Under the pieces are notes generated by a model, which made no database searches, was not told the DNA's origin, and was given only the letters and a program-made list of their open reading frames with translations. Shown piece by piece: positions 42,638-49,941 of a DNA stretch of 53,124 bases. Position 1 is the first letter of the stretch. Each line of letters starts with the position of its first letter. The position numbers and the translations under genes were made by a program. The stretch is from Acidobacteriota bacterium (GTDB lineage: Bacteria; Acidobacteriota; Holophagae; Holophagales; Holophagaceae), in assembly GCA_021802985.1 (NCBI GenBank), contig JAJZQW010000009.1, positions 1-53,124 of the forward strand, in the 5' to 3' direction.

Positions 42638-44848
42638 CTATTCCTGGGGCGGATAGTCCCTGGCCGGCTCGCGGCCAGAGAGGACGCGGAGGGCACCCTT
42701 GGCGAGGGCAGCCATCTCGTTCTCGCCGGGGTAGACGCGAACCGGGCAGCCCAGGGCGGAGGTGAGGCGGCGCAGCTCCGCCACCAGCTTCTGGGAGCGG
42801 GCCAGGCCGCCGGTGAGGAGGATGGCGTCCACGGGCTCACCGTCGAAGGCGGGCACCAGGGCAGTGATGGCCTTGGCGATCTGATAGGCCATGGCGTCGA
42901 AGACCAGCCGGGCCTCCGCGTCCCCGGCCGCCATGCGCCGCTCCACCTCGCGCATGTCGGAGGTGCCCAGCAGGTCGATGAGGCCGCCCCGGCCCTTGTT
43001 GAGGGTCTTGAGCTCGGCCTGCGTGTACTTGCCCGAGAAGCAGAGCTCGATGAGCTGGCCGGCCGGCAGGGTGCCCGTGCGCTGGGGCGAGAAGGGGCCC
43101 TCGCCGTCCAGGCCGTTGTTCACGTCGATGTAGCGGCCCTTGCGGTGGGCGCCCACGGTGATGCCGCCCCCCATGTGAGCCACCACCACGTTGACGCGCT
43201 CGTAGAAGGTCTCGCGTTCCTCCGCGTAGCGCCGGGCCGTGGCGATCTGGTTGAGGGCGTGGCTGATTACCCGCCGGGGGAGTTCCTTCAGGCCCGAGAT
43301 CTTCACCTTGGGATCGGCCTCGTCCACCACCACGGGATCCACGATGTAGGCGGGCTTGCCGACGCCCGCCACCAGCTCGGCGGCGATGAGGGCCCCCAGG
43401 TTGGAGGCATGCTCGCCCCGTGCACCGGCCTTCAGCTCCGCCACCATGGCGGGCCCCACCATCCAGGTGCCGTGGGGGATGGGATTCAGCAGGCCGCCGC
43501 GGCCGGCTACGGCATCCAGGTCTTCCAGGCGCAGGCCGCGCTCCTGCAGGAAGGCCAGGATGGCCTCCTTCCGGAAGGCAAACTGGTCGGTGATCGGCCG
43601 CCCCTCGAAGGCCTTGAGGGCCTCCGTCGGATGTTGGATCTCCTCCGTGAAACGCTCCTCATCGCCCTCGAAGACCGAGAGTTTGGTGGAGGTCGAACCG
43701 GGATTCAGCACCAGCACCCGGTGGCGGCGGAAGAACGTGTCCTTGGGAGTCCGCTTCCACTCGCCGTAGGCATGGAGGCGCAGCACCGAGGCCTTCACGG
43801 CCAGGCGGATGTCCTCGGGCGCGCAGTCCATGGGCAGATCCACGCCCTGGAACCAGAGTCCGAACATCACGGGGAACTTGCGGGCCTCGGGGAAGCGGGT
43901 GGCGTAGAGGTGGTAGAGCAGGTTCCCCATGTCGAGGTTGGGGCACACGATCACGTTGGGGCCGCCCTCCCAGGGCAGGCCGTCCGCGTGGTAGAGGCCG
44001 GCGGAGCGGCGCGAGAGGGCCACGCTCACCTTCACCTCGCCGCGGATATGGATGCTGGCGTAACGCTCGGCATGCCGGATCCGTTCCGCCAGGATCTCCG
44101 GCACCAGTTCGGCGGCCTGGCGCACCAGCTCCGGTGAAGGGCCTTCATCGCTGCCGCGGTTGGAGTAGGACACCATGGCGCAGCGGATCTCGGGCAGCAC
44201 GTCCTCGGGAATAAGGTCGCGGGCCACGGCGCAGGTGCCCACCGCCACCTCCGCCAGGGTGCGGGGGGTCATGGTGGCGTTCACGCCCACATCGCCGAAC
44301 ACCACGATGTTGTGGGGGTAGACATCATCCGGATGGCTGTCGGGCAGCACGAAGACCCCGGCTTCGCAGGTGACGCTGCGCTGGCCCAGGATGTCCACCA
44401 TGGGCCGGAAGAAGGCGATCGGCTCGTGGATGGCGCCGCCCACCACCATGTCGGCGTGGCCCTGCTTCACGGCCCAGATGCCGAAGCGGCCCGGCTCGGA
44501 CACGAGGCGGCGGGACGTTGCCAGATCCATGGGACGGCCCTTCGCCTGGGCGAAGGCCAGGCAGGCGGAGGCGAATTCCTCCAGCAGGTCGGGCCGGGAG
44601 GCCGGAGCCACGAAGGCGCTCTCGGACAGGGTGTACTCCACCCGATCCCGGCCCAGGCGGTCCGCTTCGCGTTCCGCCATGGCTCGCACCTCCGCCTCCG
44701 AGGCGAGGAAGACGGGGCGGATGAACCGGCCCAGGTAGCACACCGCTTCGAGGGTTCGGGGATCCAGGGCCTCCGGGAACACCACCGTGGGGCGGTTCCG
44801 GGGGGCGGCCAGCAGGCGGCTGTCAAGGGACGCTTCGATGTCAAACAT
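42638..44848 (-). CDS. Bifunctional phosphate acyltransferase-butyrate kinase fusion
   Basis: 736 aa joining two normally separate enzymes. Residues about 15-360 are a PTA_PTB-type phosphate acyltransferase (SYSNRGSDEGPS, PNLDMGNLLYH). After a short linker, 377-736 are a full butyrate kinase of the acetokinase fold: LVLNPGSTSTKLSVF at the N-terminal phosphate loop, GGLLNPIPHGT, AHMGGGITVG and LTGGLARS. Together they would turn an acyl-CoA into the free acid and ATP in one polypeptide. Both halves look complete and in one continuous frame. The ATG at 44848 with GGAG 4 nt upstream is preferred to an in-frame GTG further out. Confidence 0.9.
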   Translation of the reverse strand: MFDIEASLDSRLLAAPRNRPTVVFPEALDPRTLEAVCYLGRFIRPVFLASEAEVRAMAEREADRLGRDRVEYTLSESAFVAPASRPDLLEEFASACLAFAQAKGRPMDLATSRRLVSEPGRFGIWAVKQGHADMVVGGAIHEPIAFFRPMVDILGQRSVTCEAGVFVLPDSHPDDVYPHNIVVFGDVGVNATMTPRTLAEVAVGTCAVARDLIPEDVLPEIRCAMVSYSNRGSDEGPSPELVRQAAELVPEILAERIRHAERYASIHIRGEVKVSVALSRRSAGLYHADGLPWEGGPNVIVCPNLDMGNLLYHLYATRFPEARKFPVMFGLWFQGVDLPMDCAPEDIRLAVKASVLRLHAYGEWKRTPKDTFFRRHRVLVLNPGSTSTKLSVFEGDEERFTEEIQHPTEALKAFEGRPITDQFAFRKEAILAFLQERGLRLEDLDAVAGRGGLLNPIPHGTWMVGPAMVAELKAGARGEHASNLGALIAAELVAGVGKPAYIVDPVVVDEADPKVKISGLKELPRRVISHALNQIATARRYAEERETFYERVNVVVAHMGGGITVGAHRKGRYIDVNNGLDGEGPFSPQRTGTLPAGQLIELCFSGKYTQAELKTLNKGRGGLIDLLGTSDMREVERRMAAGDAEARLVFDAMAYQIAKAITALVPAFDGEPVDAILLTGGLARSQKLVAELRRLTSALGCPVRVYPGENEMAALAKGALRVLSGREPARDYPPQE

Positions 44849-44984
44849 GGGACTCCGGACGGCCACGGCGGGGCCTGCCACCGCGGGAGTTTACCAGGGG
44901 CCGTGCCGGAATCCCCGCTCGCGGACCTTGATGACCATCACAAAAGGTGGCTCGAGAGGCGCGCCGGCATTAGATTTCAATTAT

Positions 44985-45608
44985 TCAGTGGTTGGATACT
45001 TCGGCCCGCTCCACCCACACCACTTCGCAGGAACCGTCGCCCGTATCCAGTCGGGTCAGGCTGCTCACCCAGTGCCAACCATCCTTGCCATCCGCCCGCA
45101 CCAGCTCGCCCTGCAGGTGGACGAGCTGGCCGGGCCTGGCCCGGTTCAGGCGATGGGCCACCCACTCCGTGGCGGGGATCATGTGCATGTTGGCGCTGTG
45201 GCTGGAGATCTCCGCGGGCGAGATGGGCAGGGTGCTTGAATGCCAGAAATACCAACGGTCGGACTGCCGGATGGAGATGCCTGCAAGCACCCGCGAATCG
45301 GACATGGGTCCCCAGCCAAGGGCCAGGTCCACCGGCGAGAGTTCGGCTGCGCGGTCGAAGTGGTAGTGCTCGGCACTCAGGATCCGCGCCCGGATGTCAA
45401 AGTCCGCCAGCGGCGTCAGGGTGCAATCGTGGAACTGCCACGTGGACGCAGAGACCGGCGGCGTCTGCAGAGGATCAGCCGGGGCGAGGATGCCCGGGGG
45501 CTGGCTCACGGGCCGGCCCTGCCACCACCACACACCACCCACAACGACCAGCAGAGCGAGGAGCACCCGCCCAAGCCGATCCTGCAGCCACGCCATCCAT
45601 CCGTCCAT
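44985..45608 (-). CDS. Hypothetical membrane-anchored protein
   Basis: A 207-aa protein with one N-terminal TM segment (about 14-29, LGRVLLALLVVVGGVWWW) and an exported domain. The domain has WYFWHSSTLPISPAEISSHSANMHMIPA at about 117-144, a pattern I have seen in unannotated proteobacterial proteins, and a C-terminal strand region with GELVRADGKDGWHWVSSL. I do not recognise a function. GGAGG is 2 nt from the first ATG and 14 nt from a second, in-frame ATG (residue 5), so the start is uncertain. About 136 nt between it and the Pta-Buk start hold no gene I can support. Confidence 0.75.
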   Translation of the reverse strand: MDGWMAWLQDRLGRVLLALLVVVGGVWWWQGRPVSQPPGILAPADPLQTPPVSASTWQFHDCTLTPLADFDIRARILSAEHYHFDRAAELSPVDLALGWGPMSDSRVLAGISIRQSDRWYFWHSSTLPISPAEISSHSANMHMIPATEWVAHRLNRARPGQLVHLQGELVRADGKDGWHWVSSLTRLDTGDGSCEVVWVERAEVSNH

Positions 45609-45733
45609 GGCCTCCAGGATGGGGCCGTCCCGGGGTATTCAGGTTCGAAATGGTGATGCCCGTCACGGCCAAGCCCCCCGTCGGAGCCGCGTGACTTTCG
45701 GGTGGGCCAGGAGGCGGACGGACGCAACCGTGG

Positions 45734-45739
45734 GATGAT
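45734..45739 (+). promoter_or_regulatory. Candidate -10 element of the aldolase gene (leaderless)
   Basis: GATGAT lies exactly 6 nt upstream of the aldolase ATG, and no Shine-Dalgarno sequence is within reach (the nearest GGAGG is about 30 nt away). The spacing matches that at kdsB and the patatin gene. The hexamer is only a 4/6 match to consensus. Confidence 0.35.
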
Positions 45740-45745
45740 CCTGCC

Positions 45746-46396
45746 ATGGACAGGGTGACGCTCCTCAACGAGGCCATCGAGGCCTGCCGTTCGCTGCACG
45801 CCAGAGGCCTGCTGGCCGCAGGAGACGGCAATGTGTCCGTGCGGCTGGACCGCGAGACCCTCGCCATCACCCCGCGGGGCGTATCCAAGGCCCGGCTCCA
45901 GTCCCACGATTTCGCCCTCCTGTCGCTGGATGGGACGGTGCTGTCGGGCGACCCCAGCAGCGAGCGGGCCATGCATCTGGCCGTCTACCGGGCCGTGCCG
46001 GAGGCCAAGGCCGTGGTCCATGCCCATCCGCCCACGGCCATCGCCTGGACCCTGGCCCGGCCCGAGTTGACGGAACTGCCCTCGGACAGCCTGCCCGAAG
46101 TGATCCTGGCCGCCGGTCGCATCCCCGTGGTGCCCATGGCCATCCCCGGCACCGAGGCCATGGGCACGGCCCTCCTGCCCTTCCTGCCCGCCCACCGCCT
46201 GCTGATCCTCGCCCGGCACGGCGGCCTCTGCTGGGGCGAATCCATCCGGGAGGCCGCCGGCGGCCTCGAGCGCCTGGAGCAGGTCGCCGAGATCCTCTGG
46301 AAGGCCGAGACCCTGGGTGGTGCAAAGCCACTGGGCACTGAAGCGCTCAAGCTGCTTCAAAACCTCCGAGCGAACATCGGGCCGAGCATCATCTGA
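45746..46396 (+). CDS. Class II aldolase/adducin family protein (Ald2/DrdA-like candidate)
   Basis: A 216-aa zinc aldolase of the fuculose-1-phosphate aldolase fold. Zn ligands His92, His94 (HAHPP) and His158 (RHGG) and catalytic Glu73 (SSERAMH) are present; GDGNVSVR binds phosphate. It directly precedes mtnA, which isomerises 5-methylthioribose 1-phosphate or 5-deoxyribose 1-phosphate. In the DHAP shunt an aldolase of this family splits the resulting ribulose phosphate to DHAP and an aldehyde. A methylthioribulose-phosphate dehydratase (MtnB), from the same fold, is an alternative, but no other Met-salvage gene follows. Confidence 0.8.
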   Translation: MDRVTLLNEAIEACRSLHARGLLAAGDGNVSVRLDRETLAITPRGVSKARLQSHDFALLSLDGTVLSGDPSSERAMHLAVYRAVPEAKAVVHAHPPTAIAWTLARPELTELPSDSLPEVILAAGRIPVVPMAIPGTEAMGTALLPFLPAHRLLILARHGGLCWGESIREAAGGLERLEQVAEILWKAETLGGAKPLGTEALKLLQNLRANIGPSII

Positions 46397-46440
46397 AACA
46401 CACGGTCCACAGGGATTTTGGAGGACGATGCCCTGCACCG

Positions 46441-46467
46441 AATCTGTGTAATCTGTGAAATCTGTGG
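46441..46467. repeat. Three tandem 9-mers AATCTGTG(T/A/G)
   Basis: AATCTGTGT, AATCTGTGA and AATCTGTGG follow each other without a gap, 13 nt before the mtnA ATG. TCCACAG at 46406-46412 is complementary to CTGTGGA at 46462-46468, so the element can also fold back imperfectly. Very similar sequences recur between genes in many bacterial genomes. Confidence 0.8.
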
Positions 46468-46480
46468 ATAAAGAGCCTTG

Positions 46481-47512
46481 ATGAACCCCTTCGAATCCCT
46501 CGGTCTCCGCCACGACGGCCGCGCCCTCTGGGTACTAGACCAGACCCGGCTCCCGGATGCGGAGGTGTGGGTGGACGGCAGCGACCCGGCGGCCATGGTG
46601 GCCCTCATCCAGCGTCTCGCCGTGCGGGGCGCCCCGCTCATCGGTGTGGCGGCGGCGGCGAGCCTGGCCACCTTCGCCCACCGGGGTGCCTCTGCCACCG
46701 AGTACGCTGCGGCTTGCGCGGCCCTGCGGGCGGCGCGCCCCACGGCCGTGAACTTGATGTGGGCCATGGATCGCATGAAGGGCTCGACGGATCCGGTGGC
46801 CGAGGCCCAGCGCATCTTCACGGAGGACGTGCGGCTCTGCGAGGGCATGGCTCAGCAGGGCGCGGCTCTCATCCAGGACGGCGAGGGTATCCTCACCCAC
46901 TGCAATACGGGCGGCCTCGCCACCGCCGGCATCGGCACGGCCCTGGGCATCCTCCGGCGGGCCCACGAGCAGGGCAAGCGCCTCCACGTCTACGCGGACG
47001 AGACGCGCCCCCTGCTGCAGGGGGGCCGCCTCACGGCCTGGGAACTGAGGAAGCTGGGCATCCCGTCCACCCTCATCACCGACAGCATGGCGGCCCTGCT
47101 CCTGCGCGATGGCAAGGTCCAGCGGGTGCTGGTGGGCTCGGACCGCGTGGCGGCCAATGGCGACTTTGCCAACAAGGTGGGCACCTACGGCCTCGCCGTG
47201 CAGGCCCGCTTCCACGGGGTGCCCTTCCATCCCGTGGCGCCCTTCAGCACCGTGGATCTGGCCTGCCCGAATGGGGCGGCCATCCCCATCGAGCAGCGCG
47301 ATCCTGCCGAAGTGCGCGGCTACGGCCCCCTGCGCTGGGCCCCCGAAGCCATGCCCGCCTGGAACCCCGCCTTCGACGTGACGCCTGTGGACCTCGTCAC
47401 CAGCCTCGTCCTGGATCGCGGCATCTTCAGCCCCGAGGAACTCAGGGCTGGCGCCTTGGCCAAGGCTTGCGCAGGTGCTGGAAGCAGCCCCATGTCCGAG
47501 GGTTCGGTCTGA
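46481..47512 (+). CDS. mtnA: S-methyl-5-thioribose-1-phosphate isomerase (MtnA family)
   Basis: A 343-aa isomerase of the eIF2B-like fold acting in methylthioadenosine/5-deoxyadenosine salvage. Catalytic Cys141 is in THCNTGGLATAG, Asp221 in GSDRVAANGDFANKVGTY, and RGAPLIGVAAA marks the N-terminal block. The ATG has only a weak AAGAG nearby; a TTG directly before it is less likely. With the class II aldolase upstream it forms the core pair of a DHAP-shunt-like route. No mtnP, mtnN or mtnK is in the window. Confidence 0.93.
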   Translation: MNPFESLGLRHDGRALWVLDQTRLPDAEVWVDGSDPAAMVALIQRLAVRGAPLIGVAAAASLATFAHRGASATEYAAACAALRAARPTAVNLMWAMDRMKGSTDPVAEAQRIFTEDVRLCEGMAQQGAALIQDGEGILTHCNTGGLATAGIGTALGILRRAHEQGKRLHVYADETRPLLQGGRLTAWELRKLGIPSTLITDSMAALLLRDGKVQRVLVGSDRVAANGDFANKVGTYGLAVQARFHGVPFHPVAPFSTVDLACPNGAAIPIEQRDPAEVRGYGPLRWAPEAMPAWNPAFDVTPVDLVTSLVLDRGIFSPEELRAGALAKACAGAGSSPMSEGSV

Positions 47513-47577
47513 TCGCGCCTCTCGTCCTACCCATCCGGCTTTATTACGACGATCAGCTGTTGGTCGAAGTCGTCAAA

Positions 47578-48300
47578 TCAGACAGGCAAGGACCTCGAAG
47601 TCCCGGCCAGGTCGAAGAACAGGATTTCGGAGGGGGCCTGGGCGCTCAGGGTGAGCGCGACCGCATCCTCGATCCGCGCGCCATCGCCCGCCTGCAGGAT
47701 CCTGCCGTCGAGCGCCACGGAACCGGCCGCCACCTGGAGGTAGCCGGCCCGACCCGGCGGCACGGCCACCGGGATCTCTCGGCCCACATCCAGCCGCGCG
47801 ACGGAAACCCTCGCATCCTGGAAGAGCTTCACGGAGCCCTCGGCCCCATCCGGACTGGCGATGAGGCGCAGCCGGTTCCGCAGTTCTGCATCGGGGAAGG
47901 CCACCTGGTCGTATCGGGGGGCGAGGCCGGATCGCTCGGGCAGGATCCAGATCTGGAGCAGGTGAACGGGTTCCGTGCCCGAAGCGTTGAACTCGCTGTG
48001 GCGGATGCCGGTGCCTGCGCTCATGACCTGGGCTTCCCCGGGCCGGATGAGGCCATGGGTACCCAGGCTGTCCCGATGTTCCAGGGCCCCCGACAGCACC
48101 CAGGTCAGGATCTCCATGTCCCGATGGCCATGGGTGCCGAATCCCTTGGCGGGCTGCACCCGGTCCTCGTTGATCACCCGCAGGCTCTGGAACCCCATGT
48201 GGTCCGGGTCCAGGTAATCCCCAAAGGAGAAGGTGTGCCACGTATCCAGCCACCCGAAATCAAAGTGCCCTCGGTCCTCAGCGCGACGAACGGTGATCAT
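47578..48300 (-). CDS. Pirin-family protein (YhhW-like)
   Basis: A 240-aa bicupin. The N-terminal metal site is complete: His57 and His59 (GTHGHRDME), His101 and Glu103 (IRHSEFN). HTFSFGDY near the start is typical of YhhW-type pirins, some of which have quercetin 2,3-dioxygenase activity in vitro; the physiological role is uncertain. The ATG has GGGAGG at 5-6 nt. A strong promoter with an embedded palindrome lies 18-45 nt upstream. The 65 nt between it and convergent mtnA hold nothing notable. Confidence 0.93.
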   Translation of the reverse strand: MITVRRAEDRGHFDFGWLDTWHTFSFGDYLDPDHMGFQSLRVINEDRVQPAKGFGTHGHRDMEILTWVLSGALEHRDSLGTHGLIRPGEAQVMSAGTGIRHSEFNASGTEPVHLLQIWILPERSGLAPRYDQVAFPDAELRNRLRLIASPDGAEGSVKLFQDARVSVARLDVGREIPVAVPPGRAGYLQVAAGSVALDGRILQAGDGARIEDAVALTLSAQAPSEILFFDLAGTSRSLPV

Positions 48301-48317
48301 GGTGACCTCCCGTTTTC

Positions 48318-48345
48318 ATTATATGTGTTGAAACTTTCAATTCAA
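48318..48345 (-). promoter_or_regulatory. Pirin promoter with operator-like palindrome
   Basis: On the minus strand TTGAAT (-35, 48340-48345) and a perfect TATAAT (-10, 48318-48323) are 16 nt apart, the best sigma-70 promoter in the window. The spacer contains the perfect palindrome TTGAAA-C-TTTCAA (48328-48340), well placed for repressor binding. The region is markedly AT-rich compared with the rest of the window. Confidence 0.75.
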
Positions 48346-48418
48346 TAAATTTCGCAATTTCATGAAGCCCGCTGAGTAGCCGGGATTTATCTTGAAGGTG
48401 TCTGAGCAGGAGGCCGCC

Positions 48419-48847
48419 ATGATCAAGCGTGTGCTGGTGGGTGTGGATTTTTCCGAGGCCTCGAAGCAGGCCTTGGACCGGGCCGGTGGCTGGTCGGCCA
48501 AACTGGAGGTCCCCCTCGTGGCCATGCATGTACTCCAGCCGCCGGCACCCATGCTGCCCGAGGCCCAGATCGCCCTGCCCGACCCCGCCTGGCTGCAGAG
48601 CATGGAGGACCATGCCCGCGAGCAGCTGGAGGGCTGGCTGAAGCCCTTCCCCGGCGGCAAGGCCGTGGTCAAATGGGGCGGCCCAGCGGAGGAACTCGTC
48701 GCCGAGGCGGATCCGTCTACGCTGCTGGTGGTGGCCCAGGTGGGGCATTCGGCCCTGGAGCGCCTGCTCTTCGGCAGTACGGCCTCCCGCGTGGTGCGGC
48801 TGGCACCCTGCGATGTGCTGGTCGTCCGGACGCAAAAGGCCCACTAA
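48419..48847 (+). CDS. Universal stress protein (UspA family)
   Basis: A 142-aa single-domain Usp. It starts MIKRVLVGVDFSEASKQAL and ends with the ATP-binding-type loop GHSALERLLFGSTASRVVRLAPCDVLVVR. The ATG at 48419 is chosen for AGGAGG 5 nt upstream; an in-frame TTG 27 nt earlier lacks one. It is divergent from pirin across about 118 nt and may share stress-related control, which is inference. Confidence 0.92.
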   Translation: MIKRVLVGVDFSEASKQALDRAGGWSAKLEVPLVAMHVLQPPAPMLPEAQIALPDPAWLQSMEDHAREQLEGWLKPFPGGKAVVKWGGPAEELVAEADPSTLLVVAQVGHSALERLLFGSTASRVVRLAPCDVLVVRTQKAH

Positions 48848-48859
48848 AGAGCTGGATTC

Positions 48860-49831
48860 TCAGCGGCTCAGCATCCGGGCCAGGGTCTCCATCTCCCGGG
48901 CCTGGGTGGTGAGGATGCCCTCCGCCATGCGGTGCAGGCCCTCCAGGTGGTCGGGTGCGGTGTCATCCATTTCGTTCAAACCCGCGTCCAGCTTGGTCTG
49001 GAAGCGGTAGTAACGGGCCGCCCCGTCGGAGCCCGATGGCAGGATCTGGCGGAGCTGGTAATCCACCGTATCGCTCACCCCGTCGAAGATCACATCGAGG
49101 ATGGGCTTGGCCCAGCCCGCCACGCCCCAGTCCTTCGCGTCCTCGTAGCGGAAGGGCCTGACATATTGGCCCGTTCCCAGGGAGACCAGGAGGACCTCCC
49201 CCTCGGGACGCGCCCCGTCCCGGAGCAACTGCCAGGCCTCGGCGAAGGCGCACATGGCGGGGTTGTTCGCGAACACGCCGCCATCCACCAGCACATCGCG
49301 GCCCTCCGGCCACTCGACCTTCGCGGGCTCGAAATAGGTGGGAGCAGCGCTGGTGGCCCGGGCCGCCACCCGCATGGGCACGTCGTACCGCGGATCCAGC
49401 CGGGCCCGCCGGCTGCGGTAGAAGAAGGGGTCCCGCTTCTCGATGTCGTAGGCCGTGACCAGAACCTCGGTGAGGGCGTCCTTGAGCCGGGTCTCGCCGA
49501 AGTACGCCGCCAGGACCGCCTCGATGCCATCGGCCGGGTACTTCTCCGTTCGGATCCCCATGGGATTGGTGAGGTGCCGCCAGGGTCCCTCATGGAAGAT
49601 GCGCCCGCCCTCGCGAAGGTAGAGATCCGCCAGATCCTGAGCCCGATACTGGGGTCGGCCATCCGGTCCGGGTTTGGCCAGGCCGAGCGCCAGGATGCCC
49701 CCCGTGCTGGTGCCGGCGATGAGATCGAAGCAGTCCGCGACGGGCTTCCCGGTCTGGCGTTCCAACTCCGCCAACACCAGGGCCGGGATGAGGCCGCGGA
49801 TCCCGCCGCCATCGATGGAAAGAATTCTCAT
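48860..49831 (-). CDS. Patatin-like phospholipase
   Basis: A 323-aa lipid acyl hydrolase with the Ser-Asp dyad: oxyanion GGGIRG at 8-13, nucleophile Ser42 in GTSTGG and Asp183 in VDGGVFANN. No signal peptide is seen, so it is probably cytoplasmic. It resembles CapV-type and housekeeping patatins; no nucleotidyltransferase, HORMA or TRIP13 gene is nearby, so a CBASS role is not supported. The ATG follows a TAGAAT element by 6 nt with no ribosome-binding site. Confidence 0.9.
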   Translation of the reverse strand: MRILSIDGGGIRGLIPALVLAELERQTGKPVADCFDLIAGTSTGGILALGLAKPGPDGRPQYRAQDLADLYLREGGRIFHEGPWRHLTNPMGIRTEKYPADGIEAVLAAYFGETRLKDALTEVLVTAYDIEKRDPFFYRSRRARLDPRYDVPMRVAARATSAAPTYFEPAKVEWPEGRDVLVDGGVFANNPAMCAFAEAWQLLRDGARPEGEVLLVSLGTGQYVRPFRYEDAKDWGVAGWAKPILDVIFDGVSDTVDYQLRQILPSGSDGAARYYRFQTKLDAGLNEMDDTAPDHLEGLHRMAEGILTTQAREMETLARMLSR

Positions 49832-49837
49832 GTCGGC

Positions 49838-49843
49838 ATTCTA
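49838..49843 (-). promoter_or_regulatory. Candidate -10 element of the patatin gene (leaderless)
   Basis: TAGAAT (5/6 to consensus) on the minus strand, exactly 6 nt before the ATG. The space is too short for a Shine-Dalgarno sequence, so a leaderless mRNA is likely. It lies just after the terminator of the upstream acyl-CoA dehydrogenase gene. Confidence 0.55.
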
Positions 49844-49849
49844 GTCAGA

Positions 49850-49877
49850 AAAAAACGGGCCCGTGGGCCCGTTTTTT
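49850..49877 (-). terminator. Intrinsic terminator (bidirectional form)
   Basis: AAAAAACGGGCCC-GT-GGGCCCGTTTTTT: a perfect 13-bp stem with A- and T-tracts on both sides and a 2-nt apparent loop. It serves the minus-strand acyl-CoA dehydrogenase transcript. It is symmetrical, so it can also stop plus-strand transcription. Confidence 0.92.
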
Positions 49878-49893
49878 GGGAGAGGGCCGGCCT

Positions 49894-49929
49894 TCAGCGG
49901 TAGGCCGCGATGCCATTCCGGGCACCCAT
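49894..49929 (-). pseudogene. Vestigial acyl-CoA dehydrogenase C-terminus
   Basis: The minus strand encodes MGARNGIAAYR followed by a stop, directly after the end of the intact acyl-CoA dehydrogenase (which ends GIPAYR). GIAAYR/F-stop is a common end for this family. The two tails share most bases over the last 20 nt (CAGCGGTAGGCCGCGATGCC versus CAGCGATAAGCGGGAATGCC on the plus strand). It looks like the remnant of a second, tandem copy lost by deletion. The stretch is short, so chance cannot be fully excluded. Confidence 0.45.
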
Positions 49930-49941
49930 CGCTGACTCGCG

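Noticed and set aside
48860..49831. Patatin phospholipase as a CBASS effector
   Set aside because: The fold would fit, but no cyclic-nucleotide synthase or other CBASS gene lies nearby; the neighbours are metabolic.
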